Shown in pieces: positions 1 to 12,724 of a DNA stretch of 64,000 nt (positions are counted from its first letter, which is position 1; the number at the start of each line of letters is the position of its first letter). The position numbers were made by a program, and so were the translations under genes. This stretch comes from Euonymus europaeus. Taxonomy: Eukaryota > Streptophyta > Magnoliopsida > Celastrales > Celastraceae. The stretch spans positions 21,674,001 through 21,738,000 of the forward strand of contig OY756964.1 in assembly GCA_963580455.1 (NCBI GenBank), in the 5' to 3' direction. The notes beneath the pieces were generated by a model, which saw only the letters and a program-made list of their open reading frames with translations, did not search any database and was not told where the DNA came from.

Positions 1-2
1 AG

Positions 3-308
3 ATCACGCCTGAATGCCTGAAAAAGTTCGCCGATACAGCTGAGAAATGCTTGGCTGATCACGGATTTGATCGCCCTTCCATGGGTGATGTGTTGTGGAA
101 TCTTGAGTTTTGCCTTCAGTTGCAAGATGACCCAAATGGCTCTTCTAGACATGGTGGTTTACAAAGTGAGGGTAGCACCACTTCTGAAGCAACAAACAAT
201 AACAATAACATGGCAAAGCATTATAACAACCTTGGCCTTGACGCGAATGGAGGATCTGATGACTCTGGCACCATCTTCTCCCAGATTGTTAACCCAAAAG
301 GGCGATAA
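3..308 (+). CDS. CrRLK1L-type receptor-like kinase, C-terminal end (5' partial)
   Basis: The reading frame enters from the left edge and ends at a TAA at 306-308, giving about 101 residues. It opens with the last part of the kinase domain (subdomain XI): [20 protein letters not shown] is the signature of the Catharanthus roseus RLK1-like family (FERONIA, ANXUR, HERK, THESEUS). The tail after the kinase is Ser/Asn/Gly-rich and finishes with [10 protein letters not shown], a usual CrRLK1L ending. Family members are plasma-membrane receptors with malectin-like ectodomains that bind RALF peptides and control growth, cell-wall sensing and pollen-tube integrity; here only the cytosolic end is visible. 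The neighbouring oxidoreductase gene suggests the ANX1 lineage by synteny, but the residues in view do not settle the subfamily. Confidence 0.9.
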   Translation: MTPECLKKFADTAEKCLADHGFDRPSMGDVLWNLEFCLQLQDDPNGSSRHGGLQSEGSTTSEATNNNNNMAKHYNNLGLDANGGSDDSGTIFSQIVNPKGR

Positions 309-1220
309 TTGAAGACTGGAAATAGTGGGAAGCCATGAATCACAAACATAATTAAAACACACCAACCAGTTTTGAGGGCGATCATATGTTGTTTGTATTG
401 CGCTGATCCGTAACCTCTATTCCTTATATCTGTTTTTTTTCCCTCTTCTATGTATCGGGTAGGCCATATAAAAAGTTCATAGAAGCAATCTAAGCAAAAA
501 TCAGACACTCATGTTCCCTAGACTTTGTGCTCTATATGGCAATTATGCATTTTTAATATTATAATTTGTGGTAATTGTGCTTTCACATAGAACAACATCG
601 AAATCACTTCTTTGTACATAGAGTAAATTGATCATCAAAAGATTGCACTCGTTTCAACTCAGTCATCGTAATATCAATACGACTAATAAAATCAATATTA
701 AATTATCCAAAAAAAAAAGTATACTTGAGGTTTGCTGATCTATACAAATGAGGACCAACAAGCATCAAATGCTTCTGCTTGCAGAATCAATTACAAGTTC
801 GTCAATGAAGATCAGTAAATATCATTCATCTTCATCTAGTTCCATATTTTATGCATGGTTTCATAATTCATTCACGTAGAACCTGTAGAGATCGAACAAT
901 TCAGCCAGGCTTATACACGAGACTAAGAGGCTCATGTTCTTAAAATTTTGTTTGAACGAAACCCCGAAAACTTGGTACCTTGCTTGTCTGCATTGTCAAG
1001 GGCCCAAGAATTGTGAGTTAGAATGACATTTGCGCCTCCTTTTGGTCAAATCACAGCATTTGGTAGCTACTGCTTGTCTGTGAGCAAATGCACAAGAACA
1101 CCAACTAGACATGAAAATCCGTGAGTGTGCAGGAACATGATGGAATTGATAATGTAACATAGTGATACCAATGTGAGTGCACTTACAAAGAATGCGAATC
1201 CTCCAAAGCATGATTTGAAT
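309..1220. other. Convergent intergenic region, no gene seen
   Basis: This lies between the stop of the receptor kinase (+) and the stop of the oxidoreductase (-), so it should hold both 3' UTRs. It is AT-rich, with a run of nine or more A at about 709-718. I see no conserved coding segment or structured RNA; short open frames here lack any family signature. Confidence 0.6.
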
Positions 1221-4200
1221 TCAAGGAGTTAACTGATGTGCCCGAACCTGATTTGCTGGTGCTGTCAGCTCCATAACTGAAAACTTCCCAATGTCATGTC
1301 CTTCAACTGGATAAAATTCATTGTGTAATCCAACAGCAAACTCCTCAGGACGAGATCCACCACTTTGCAAATAGTCAGCAATCTGCATCATGACAAGTTT
1401 CAGCAAAGTAGCTTTTACGTTAATAAAAAATGTATATATGTATTGCAAAATATATTAACCCGGAAGTCACCATATGGATGTTTATATATTCAACAACAAG
1501 AAGCCCTGATCACAAATTCAAAGCACATGAATTCTCTTTTTGTCACTCGGTCTCATTTGAAACTACTCACCACTGATCCTTGAGTGTGCATGCTGTATTC
1601 CTTAGATGGCATATATACACCCCAAAACAAACTAACAGGTAAAATTGAAATTATACAGGCACTTACGTGATTACCAAGCGCCATTCCACTCACGGCTGCC
1701 GACTCTATGTTTGATCCTAACAACCAATCACCACATATACCTGCCCTTCCATGAGGATCAAAAATGCATGGGATCCCAGGGGAATTTGTAGGAAGAGCTG
1801 CGCCCCTACATATCCCAATAAAGGAAACATCAATCGGAATGCTTAAAAAGCTACTAGTCCAAATGTTCACAAACATTTGATTTTTTTTACACAACATTTA
1901 CTGTGAAGGACATGAACCTCTTTTGAAAGAGAGCCAAGTTTTTGCCTTCCCAGAGGGTAAAAAATTCATGGTTTTGAATCATGTCAAGCACAGCAATTAG
2001 AACTGCAAAGCAAGACAAGAGAGAGAGACTACATGTAGTACCTCATACAAGTCTTCTAATGGAAGAAACACTTGCCAAACCACATGACCATTTAAAATTA
2101 TATTTTTCAAGAATGTCACATGCATTTTTTTTGGCAGTCGGTCCAAAGCTCGTATAAAGGAGGGTTGTGGTAGGTCGACAGCCAGCGTAAACTTTGCCAA
2201 AGCTATGAACACGAGTCAAAATGAGAATTTTGTTGGGCCTTCCTTGTGACGCTGTGCATCGGAAGCCCGGTGCATTGGCACGGGCATACCTCAATAGCGA
2301 TGCACTACATCGGACCTCGATAGTAGTGATATATGAGCAAGGGAATGCTCTGCATACTCCGTAAGTGATGCGCTGCATCAGCCCCTAGATGCTGAGAAAA
2401 ATAGGCAAGAGTTCCCCCGGTGTGGATGAGCAAGGGTAAAAAAGCTAGTCCATGATTATAGGATCAAGGTAGGCACTTGGAACATAGGGTCACATACAGA
2501 CAAATTAACTTAACTAGTTGACAACATGATTAGACGTAGGGTTAAGCAAGTATAGTAATAGATAGCAAACTAAAAGAAAATGTCGTGGAGATAAAAGAAA
2601 ATGCAATAGGATCTTACATCTCTCTTTAGAATATCCTTGGCATATAAGACGTATTTAGGGTGACTGGAGTGAAGGAAGCTTAAGGAGAATGAAATGAAAT
2701 AAAGCCATGGGACCTGATGGAATTTCAATTCAAGTGTGAAATTGCGTAGGAGATGTATGTATGGTATGACTCACTAAGTTATTCAATCAAATTATGTAGA
2801 CCCCGAGAATAACTGATGTATGGAGGACAAGCACTATAGCACCAATTCAAGTTGTAACAATTATAGAGGCATCAAGTTTATAAGCCATACATTGGAACTT
2901 TGAGAAAGAGTTGCAGAGTGGTTATTGAGATTGATATCTACAATATCCAAAAACCAATTTGGTTTTGTGTCGGGACGAACCACAATGGATGCAATATTTT
3001 TATAACGGGACTTGTAGAAAACTATAGATAAACGGGGAAGACCTTCATTTACTATTGATAGCTTGGAGAAGGCAAATGATAATGTGGTGGTTTTAGAGAA
3101 AATAGGAGTTTCGATTAGTTATATTACTATGATCAAGGATATGTATGAAGGAGCCATATAGTGTTAGGACTAATGGAGGAAATACAAGGGAGTTTTCCAT
3201 CACAACATGTTTGCACTAGCGGTCGACACTAAGCTCATTCCTATTTGTTATTGTGATGAATGACTGCACATGACATACCAAGGTGAGGTACCTTGGTGCA
3301 TGTTGTTTGTGGATGATATAGTTCCAGTGGATTAGACAATATTGAGAGTCAACTTAAAACTCGAGATATGCAGGCAAACCTTAGATTTTAAAGTATTTAA
3401 ATTAAGTATGACTAAAACAAAATATATGAAATGTGAGTTTAGTAAGAGTAGATTACGGAACAAATGATCGAATTAGATGGGAGAGAAGTAACAAAAAGTT
3501 AGATTTCCAAATATCATGCCTCAATTTTCCAAGATGACGGAGACATTAGTGTAGTGTAGTTAATAGGATTAAAATTGGGTGGTCGAAGTGAAGGAGTGCA
3601 TCTGAATTTTATGCACAGAAAGATTCTTTTAGGTTGAAGGAAAAAATTCTATAGGTCGTCTATTCGACCCGTGATGATGTATCGTTCCGAGTGTTGGGCT
3701 ATTACGAGACATCATATTCCAAAAATACATGTACCATAAATGCGAATGCTTCATTGGATGTGAGGTCACACGAGGAAAGATAGGATAAGAAAAGAGATTA
3801 TTAGATTTAATATTGGAATAGCACTAATTGAAGATAAGTTGCGATAAAGCAGTTTAAGATGGTATTAACATATTCAATGAAGAGATAGCGATGCAAAAGT
3901 GAGGAGAATCAAGAAAATTTGTATAGAAGTTAGGAGAGAGTAGGAAGATCTAAAAAGACATAGCTTGAAGTAGTAAGAAACTAAGAAAGAATATGGATTT
4001 AATAGGAGTTGATGAATGTATGATCATAGATATAAATGAATGGAGAAAACGAATACACATAGTGGATTCCGTTGATTTTCTTTTTAACTCATGTATGTGA
4101 ACCCAAACTTTTGGGATAAAGGCTCGAATAATGATGATTAGTAGCATGATGTTAAGAACTATCAGCGACAGTCTACTACCAACCAAAATATTTGATTACT

Positions 4201-7200
4201 CGTAAAACAACGTAACCACCTGCACTTGTTACTGTGGTTTCTAAGTTAAATTATAGGTCCAATTCAATATAGTAACAAAGAATACCAAAGTAATGACGTC
4301 ACTGTGATACAATTAGAACAAGCCAATAATGCAGTTCCAGTAGTATATAAGAGACAGGCAAAATTACCATAACTGCACCCGAGTATAGAGGAGGCTTGGA
4401 AGTGACCCTTTTGGTAGTCCAAGTGCAGCTTCTACTCCCTCAAACATGCCTTGTTTTACTTTCTCTGCTGTGGCAGTTGGGATATTTTCCTGATTGCAAA
4501 ATTTAACAAATCAATAAACTAATCATGTTGCACACAGCATTATTGGACAACATATGTAAGCAACAATTAGTGATTTACCGGTAGATATAAACTTTAAGCT
4601 GAATTACCGACTAAATGTACAGAATTATGCACATAAAAGTTTACACTTCTAATAAATTAGAGTGAGATGAAGAAATTCGCTTGACATAAGTCTTCCAAAC
4701 TTCTCGCATATCCCAATACCCTAGCAGAAGTCTGAGAATTCATGATTCATGCTAGTCAAGCTCAACTCAAGTTAGCTGAAAATGAGTATTTATACAAAAC
4801 ATTATATGTCAATGAACCTAAATCTAAGGAATTAAAAAAGGGGGGAAAACTAATGCTTAAATAACAGTAGAACTTCACTAAGATGAATGATTGGGCTAGC
4901 AACATCTCTTATATGGCAGGGAAGGGAAAGAAAAGGAATTATAGTATTGCAATGAGCATTATTTTTATCAATAATATTATTTTATTAACATGAGGGAATG
5001 ATTCGAACATTTGACAGTAGACCGAGCTCCTTTATCTTATTGCAATGAGTCTAAACGGCCAATTTCTACTTTTTCATATATATTTTTAGTACATCAAAGA
5101 GGGTGGCCCGATTTCTCTTCATCTGGTATTAATTCTTAGTACATCAAAAAAAAAAAATTCATTAATTATAATGGATAAGATAAACTTAATTCATTAATGT
5201 TAGTAGCATTTTCAAATAAAAAAATTATTTCAAAAAACCCAAGTGGCCACATTGGATCCCGAAAGGGGCTACAACAAACCACAGGCACTCGCGGCCAATG
5301 CACGACACAATTAAAGAAAGCAAGTCTAAGTTTTGTTGTGTCAACTACTTGCATGAAGTTTGATTGACTAACAATTTAAAGGTTATGCCAAAAGCAATTA
5401 TTGGAGATAACATGACAATGGACAAAGGAACTTTCCAAGTGAAAAGAGCACTACAGGAACCTTTCTATGGAAGCAAATTTGGAATACAAGTCACTAATTC
5501 CTATGGGAAAGAATTCTAACTACTCAAAAAAAAAAAAAATGGAGCACTCAATACAATTTGCCTCTATTCCGCTATTTCCCTCTCAAGAGTCTTTTTTTAC
5601 TCTCTTTCCAATGATGAAAAAAAATTCAATGAAGGAAAAAAACAACTAGACTGTTCTTCCTTCAACAACTTACAAACTCAATCTTCTAATATGTCAGAAA
5701 TCAAGTATTTATCAGCTCCTCATTTCACTATACAAGTGCAAAGCATGAAGAACCATGTTTTCTGAAAGAGATTGAAACTGGTTTCTAGCCCTTTAAAAGC
5801 TTCTTATTGCTCTCTTTCCATCACCAAAGCAATGAGTAGGGTTCGCTTTGGCAATCTCCTTTTTTTGTAAGTTTAGTAGTAAGACTCCAAGCTTTGATTT
5901 CCTCTCGAAAAGCACCAGTAACCCAAGAACTTGCACGATTCACAAGGATTCTTTGTAAGAGACTTTTTGTCTTTTTTTCTCTAGAAGTTATTGGCCCTTT
6001 TGCTCGAGAGAGATGGGTTTGCACTTTGCAGTTGTCCCTTTTCTTCACATGAATAATTCAAATTTGTTCACCTAAGCAGACTTCAATCAAAAGAAAGTTT
6101 TAAAATATGGAAATCTCTGTGGTCATCATCGTCTTCCACATAGCTTGCATGGAAAATCCCTCTCTTGTTCTCACTTCTCATGACACTAGAAGCACCAGAG
6201 AAGATGGGGTAGAGATTTTTAACCATGAAGACACCTATCAAATTCAGTCTACCCTCCACATTTGGATTTAGTCTTGAGTTCTAAATTGTTGTGTTGCAGA
6301 AATACTCTCAATCCCCACCACTGTAGCCACATTGAATATTCTTTCCACAAGGAGGAAGTTTTTTTCATAGCAATTGCCTCCCTTGCGAGAAAAATATTCC
6401 ACGTGGCTATTCCATTTAAGAGTTTTAACTTTTAAGGTTCTTCCCCACAGAAGCTTCTTTATTTTAAGCAAGAACAAAGAGGCTGAGATATTTTATTTTA
6501 AGGGACCCCCCGCTGTGCACTGAGTGTCAAGTGAAAAAGATACCCCTTGAACCTTTACCTTGGTGAGGGAGGCATGCTTAAACCACTGTCCCTAACTCTG
6601 ACATTATTTTCCACACTCCAGCACCACCAGAAGCTTCTAGTAGTGACAACCCTGACCTCTAAGATCAAAGTGGAGGTCGCTCTGAAGGTTCATTCTTGTC
6701 TTAAAAGATATATCCATTATGATAGAAAATGCAATTGGCAGCAATTGTTTTTCCCTCCACAATCTTGCCTCTATACTTCAATCTCGAAAGCCACCTTCAA
6801 ATAGAGAATTCATTATGATACAAAGTAGATTTAATGCCTGACGCCTTGACCCTCCCTTTCGCTGAGGGTTCTTCACAAGCTCTCATTGGAGAAACTGGGA
6901 TCCTTTGAGTTCAATTAAGTTCCCCAATAAAATCCCTTCGTAAGCCTAGAAATGTTTGCTTATGGAAGCCATCATGGAGAACATATACATCTAATAAAAC
7001 AGTACTCTTGTCAAAGTCATGTTTGTGAAGATCAATCGGCCCCCTTTGTATGGCAAATGTTTCTTCTTAAATGATAATATCTTCTTTTGGACAACTTAAC
7101 AAAAGAGGTGATAAAGTTTTTGTGCTAGTGTAATGGGTGCTGTATATTGGATAAATATGTTCTGTGAAGAAGTGGAATTTAACTGCTTGTGGACAACAAA

Positions 7201-10200
7201 CCCATGTTAATTGAGTCACCCCCTAGGTGCCTAATTAAATGGAGTCATCTTCTTTTGCTGCTTAGAAAAAGAAAAAGAAAAGGAAAACCAGTTAGAATAC
7301 TGACCTGTGGAACCTTGTTTCGTTTTCCATAAGCTGCAGTACTAAAGAAGGTCCAGCAATGAGGACTATTTTCCTGAGAACCAAAAAGCTTCACAGAGTT
7401 GTTTCCCATCCATGAGAGAGAATCAACTCCCTTAACAAAAGCTCCTTCAAAAGGAAAACTTGCTGCACCACTGGGGATAGGAAGGGGATTCTCAAATGCT
7501 GCAAGAAGGGCCCATATAGAACTCAATTCCAGCCTCTACAGACATCAAAATAGAGTATAAATCGTCCAAACTAAATACACATGACTAGCATCCATAAAGA
7601 ATCAAAAGCTTGGGTAGATTACATCAAACAAACTAACTCATCAACTCTACCTTCATTTGTCTCGCAACTAGAGGCAAGCCTGAATACCCTAGCAAGCGAT
7701 TTGCGCATTTTCCTGTCAATCAATCCCAAAGAGAATCATCAGTACAATCAAAAGATTCAAAACAAAGTTATAAGTAACAACCAAATTTGTCTTTAAGATT
7801 CTGAAGCTTAATTTTTTCCAGTTCTCGAAATAAGTGATGAATATATGTGCAAATTATACAAGCATTGATTATCAAGTCATAAATAATGGTGACTGACGAA
7901 CCACAAGAACGTAAAAGTTTTAAAATAATTATAGAATTAGTGCGCACTAAAGGCATTGCACTCAAACCAGAAAGATTAAATATATGTCCAGAACAAGCAA
8001 GTACATGATGGGCTATGAATGGAATAAGTGAATTGAAGAGTAGAAAAGAAATGATCACCATTATGGGCTATTACAACCACATCATACTGCCCACGAGGAT
8101 TTCCATTCTCACTCAAGTGCCACATGCCGTTGAATGGTTCTAGTGTACTTATCCAACAAGGTCTCACCACATTGACCAAACAAGTCTGCAACAAACATTG
8201 ACAATCAGTTTACTCCTAGCAAAGAGAAATAATACATAAAAAAAAATTACAATGGGAACAAGATAAAACTAGACACTCAGGTCGGATGAAAGTGGGGTTG
8301 CTCTTTTAATTGTTTTTCCTATGTTTTGTTATGCTTTGACTGGCATTTAATTAGGCCACCATCAAAGTTCTGATACTTCCTTATTTAAGTTTTCTAACAA
8401 TAAAGTGCACCTATTTAACAGAATCTTTATTACGCATAAGCTAACTAATCTATCATGTCATTATGCGTGCTTTTTCATAAAGTTTCTTTTGGAGTGATCA
8501 GAAGAGGGAAGAAAATGTCATTAGGTTGGGTGAGACCCTGTAGAGAAACAAAAAGGATGTGGAGTGTCTCGGAGTCAAGTCATCTCTCCCTTTCCATGAG
8601 GCTTTTTTAAGGAAATGACCTTGGAGAGTGGAGACACACAGTGGAGGAAAATAATATGTCGAGGAAAATAATATGTCGAGGAAAATCATTGATCCAAAAT
8701 TCAGAATCTTCAAGAATGGGTGGGTTTGCAAGGAAAGTAGACATCCTATGGTGTATGGATGGAAAAAAAATTGGCATCCCACCTCCATTTTGTGATGGAT
8801 AATGTGGAGAGAGTGTTCTTTGGGCATGGCAATTTTCAAAGATCTAAGGGTTGGCTACAAACATATGTACTTTGAAGACCACAACTATGACATAGTGGAG
8901 GGTTTTAACTTTTAAGGTTTTTAGTTGAAATTGCTTTTATAAGGGAGGCTAAAAATTGGGAGCTGCACGAGTTCAAGCGGCTACTTGTAATAAGTTGGCA
9001 ATGAAGATGCACATGGAGGATCAACTTATGTGGTAAATACATAATTTAGGTTTCAAACCTAAAGGTTAATATAACAATCTAATTTTGGAGTATAAGGCAA
9101 TATTGGATTGCAACCAAATACAGCTTCCTCGAGCTTGAATCCATTTTGAATATAGAGTGAGTGCATTTTCGAATATGAACTGGAAATTGAGTACAGCGGT
9201 TCAGCTTGAAGCTTGCAAGCTAAGCTCGATAAGAGCAAATGCAACAAGGCCATTTTGATGGGCCATTAAATTCAAAAAATGGGTCCCACTTCTATCTCAC
9301 AAAAATACAACTTTTAATACAATCAAATCGATATAACACATATTTCAATACATCCACATCAGCAAAACACATCTCACAATACTGCCACATCAGCAAAACA
9401 CATATTTCAATACAAAACCGTTATCCAACCATCTACTCTTTCATTCTCTCATCCATTCTCAAACAAAATTACACCAAAATTCATAATGGGTCCCACTTTT
9501 TTTACAAAAAGTCAAGCCACATCACCAAAACACATCTCCCAATACAGTCACATGAATAAAAACACACATTTCCATACATTACCCATTCCCCCTCAAAATT
9601 TCTCTATTGCATTTGCTCTAAGGCATTTGTAATATATTTTAGATATAATATAGCACAAATATATATATTATCATCTCTCATAATTTTTTTTTTTTGAACA
9701 TATTTATAAAGACTATGATAAATGAGGCTCTAATACGATTCAATTTGACTCAAAAAATGTACTAAGCTAGCAAATTATAATTTCAATTCAGCCATGGTAT
9801 AGTGAAATCAAGCTTGTGTGGGTTCTTCTAGGCTCAAGTAAATTGGTAACTTTACGCATGCCGAGCCTACGCATGCCAAGCTAAGGTTGGCTCTGCTCAA
9901 TTACATCTCTAAACAACAAGGACTTTACCTAGGAAGCAGATTTTGGAAACCAAAGGTGCCCACCTAGCTTTTATATGTGAAGCTACTAGGGAGAAAATAT
10001 TAATGTAGACAATTTTCAAAGGCAAGGGCATACATTAACCATCAGATTCTCTTTTTGCAAGATAGAAGCTGCTAAGAGACAGAAACAGTCAATCACAACA
10101 TTCCCCACATTACTCACGTTCAAGAAGCATTCCGGAAATGGAGCGAACAATCATGAATGGGGAATTCGTGGTAGCCGGAACTACTAAGGAGGAGCTTAAG

Positions 10201-12332
10201 GCATGAAGTTCAATGGCAAAAAAAGGGAAGAGAAAATAAAAGAAAGAATAGATAGTTGACTCAGTACCTTAGGTAGGTTGTTGGATCATTTAGAGAGAGG
10301 AACAGAGGAATCTCGAGGAGCAGAGTACACTTTAGGTCCTGTTAAGGATAGATGGTTAAGCAAGCTTTTCAGGGTTCAATGGGGTCTTTATCTTAAATGA
10401 TGCCATTTGCAAGATGTTGTACACATTTTGTGGTTCCTTCACTTGTAATTCCTTGACAGCCTTTTGGTGCCCTTTTCGATATTATTTTTTTCAAGAGAAC
10501 AAAAGGTTTTATTTATTCTGAAAATGCTTACTATCCATTCTTTACACAATGCACAACATGCAATGGAAAAGGAAAGAGAGAGAGATGGTAAGACCAAGCT
10601 AATCACCTGTGACAGTAAAGAGTCAGCAAGGGGGCGCATCCCATTGACACCAACATACCTTGGAGGTGAAGAAGGAAACGGAACAAATCGACCACCCACC
10701 TCAAGCTCTCCAATTGTACCTTGCCATTCTTGAATTAGACCCTTTTCCAACCAGCTACTGACCAGCTCAGCAAATTGAGGATCACTCACGGTAAAAAACT
10801 GAGCAGCGTGATCAAACACCAATGGCTGCGGATTAATTACTCTAGTTCCCATTCTTCCTCCCAGACCATGAACTCCCTACATTAAAATGATGTCAGTATG
10901 TCACAATAAATTCCACGAATAATAATAAGTCCCAACTCCCAAGCCCAACACCTACACCAAATTCTTCTAAATAATATTTCGATCAAAGTTCAAATTTTTC
11001 TCAGTGCTTCAATTGTTGATCTACAAAACATAAAATTTTAAAACAAATAAGAGAAGAAAAGAAAGAAGATGTTGACATTTTCTCAAACCATCTTATTCTT
11101 CAAGTCCATATCATTCCTTCAGTCCCATTTAGGTAGTGAAAGACAAAGTTAGAAAAAGAAACTAAAACCGCTTACAGGAGTTGCTCACCAAAGTAGAGCA
11201 CCTTAACACTGAGGTATGTTGATAAAGGAGGTATTGGTTTTTAAAAGCAGGCAATTGTACAAAAGTAGGCTTGTTATCTTGTTATTTTTTACAGTGGAAC
11301 AAATGAAAAGCTGGTGAGAATGTGAGATCATGCTTTTTTACACTGAATGTCCATTAAGATTTTGAAATTTGAATTCTTGTATTGTTTAAATGGCAATATT
11401 TAGAGGATGAAGATGATTGAAATAATCTCCTGTGAGTCTTAACTGGAAACAACACAAACTACACAAAGATATAAGTTATTTAGCATTAGCACTTGCCTTG
11501 CACCTCGAGCTTGTATTTTTAACATTTTTGAAGATTTCCTACTTTTCATAGTTAATATATTTGTGATCTTGGACGCACCAAGCCCTCCTGCTTGTAGAAT
11601 AGATTTCACACATAAAGCTCATACAAGTGGAACTAATGGGGTTTAAGCTCTCCATCACCAGGCCACGGATAAGTAATCTGCTGAAACTCGACAATGTGCC
11701 AAATTAAGAGCATAAAGATAGTGAAACCTAGTGAATTTAAGAATACGCAAAGCTCACCTTTTGGCTCATTTCAAATTTACGTTCTATCTACAAAGAATGC
11801 AAAATTTAAAGATTGGGCATCTCAATTACTTCTCTGGTCTCGAATTCTCTCAATCTCGCTCACTTTAGTCAAATATTCAATTGAGACATAAAATCAACAA
11901 TCACACTAACTAAGAAAAAAAAGAAATAGAGCCAACACGAAGAAAACCATAAAAAGAATAACCAACCGTGTCGAACACTGTGGACCGGACCCCTCTTTTC
12001 TCCAACTCTAAAGCGCAAACGAGACCGGACATGCCGCCGCCTATCACAGCAACATGCGGTTCATCGGAGACAGGTACAGTGAAAGTGACCTGCTCCTGAA
12101 TAAGCGATTTCTTGAGAATTGACCTCCTGGAGGAGCCATAAGATGATCTCTTTCGGTGTCTTGAAGCAGCTCCGGGACCATTCATGGAGGTTTTCCTGTT
12201 TGGTGTAGGCTTCAAAGTGCACGTTAGGTGAATGATAGAAGTTCTGCGCGAAATGGAGAGCTTCTTTGGGACTTTGAGGGGCTGCAGAACGAGAGCAGAA
12301 GTGGAGGAGAGGGAGGGAATTGAGTTGGCCAT
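1221..12332 (-). CDS. FAD/NAD(P)-binding amine oxidoreductase, renalase-like, plastid-targeted
   Basis: Eight exons, all with GT-AG borders and consistent phases: 12332-11967, 10876-10607, 8185-8059, 7712-7651, 7535-7305, 4489-4368, 1805-1667 and 1382-1221 (stop TGA). Together they give 1,479 nt and 492 aa. Residues 1 to about 90 are rich in Ser, Arg and Lys and look like a chloroplast transit peptide. A Rossmann dinucleotide motif follows (VAVIGGGMSGLVCALELEKR) and then the FAD-contact motif GLGGRMGTR across the exon 1/2 join. Later landmarks are DVVVIAHNG in exon 3 and GICGDWLLG in exon 7. The match is to the plant family of Arabidopsis At3g04650, a flavoprotein related to renalase and amine oxidases whose substrate is not established. 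Introns 2, 5 and 6 are each over 2.4 kb and hold transposon debris. The last exon is read through to a stop rather than spliced at a possible GT at 1247. Confidence 0.9.
2130..4145 (+). mobile_element. Degenerate LINE (non-LTR) retrotransposon, antisense in intron 6
   Basis: The + strand has many stops and frameshifts but keeps the order of a plant LINE ORF2. VGTWNIGS, an endonuclease start, is at about 2469. KAMGPDGI, an early reverse-transcriptase motif, is near 2703. NQFGFVSGRTTMDAIF is near 2956, and LFVDDI, the RT active-site box, is near 3304. A C-terminal block resembling the plant 'GHTRKDRIR' segment is near 3762, and a degenerate tail ends near 4142. The stretch between the endonuclease start and the RT is far too short, so most of the endonuclease is deleted. 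The element runs opposite to the host gene and has no intact protein. Its ends are estimates, since I could not fix a target duplication. Confidence 0.8.
4490..7304 (-). other. Intron 5 of the oxidoreductase gene (2.8 kb), no recognised insert
   Basis: The sequence lies between a clean acceptor before 4489 and a donor after 7305. It carries several medium open frames on the minus strand (for example 5821-6048 and 6268-6477), but none shows a domain I recognise. The length and patchy base composition suggest old inserted DNA that I cannot classify. Confidence 0.5.
9233..9618. mobile_element. Harbinger/Tourist-like MITE in intron 2
   Basis: The 386-bp element is bounded by a perfect 12-bp terminal inverted repeat (GAGCAAATGCAA and TTGCATTTGCTC) and flanked on both sides by TAA (9230-9232 and 9619-9621). 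A 3-bp TWA target duplication is the hallmark of the PIF/Harbinger superfamily. The interior has no protein frame of note and repeats the phrases 'aaaacacat' and 'tttcaatac'. It resembles the element at 56344-56645, so the genome probably holds a family. Confidence 0.8.
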
Positions 12333-12715
12333 GTTTGTTGATAGATAGATTATTGGCTCCTATCCAGGCCTTCGCACGACGAGCTACTTAATACAAATTG
12401 TTCTCCTGCAGCGGACCGGTGCCCTCAACGGTATATTTAATTTTGAAAAAATTATAAATTTGTAGTATTTAGGATTTAGGAAAGGAATTGAATAGTATAT
12501 TTTTGGTATGAAATAAAATTTAAATTTAATATAATAAAGACATAATAATTTTATACTGTCGGAAGTAAATTTAAAAATATACAATTTTCAATCGCAATAG
12601 ATTTTATTTATATTTTGAATAAAAAATATTTTATTGGATTTGTTATGCTAAATGCAACAAATTCATCGGGGTATATCTGCCTACGGAAGAGAACCTCCAA
12701 TGGGGCTTCATATAG
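12333..12715 (-). promoter_or_regulatory. Presumed promoter of the oxidoreductase gene
   Basis: The roughly 380 bp between the start codon at 12332 and the Mutator-like element are AT-rich, with no coding segment. No single TATA box stands out enough to place a start site. The role is inferred from position only. Confidence 0.4.
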
Positions 12716-12724
12716 CTTATAATA

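Noticed and set aside
5821..6477. Minus-strand frames in intron 5 as a possible retrotransposon nucleic-acid-binding region
   Set aside because: Similarity to retroelement proteins was too weak by eye and no ordered motifs could be shown.
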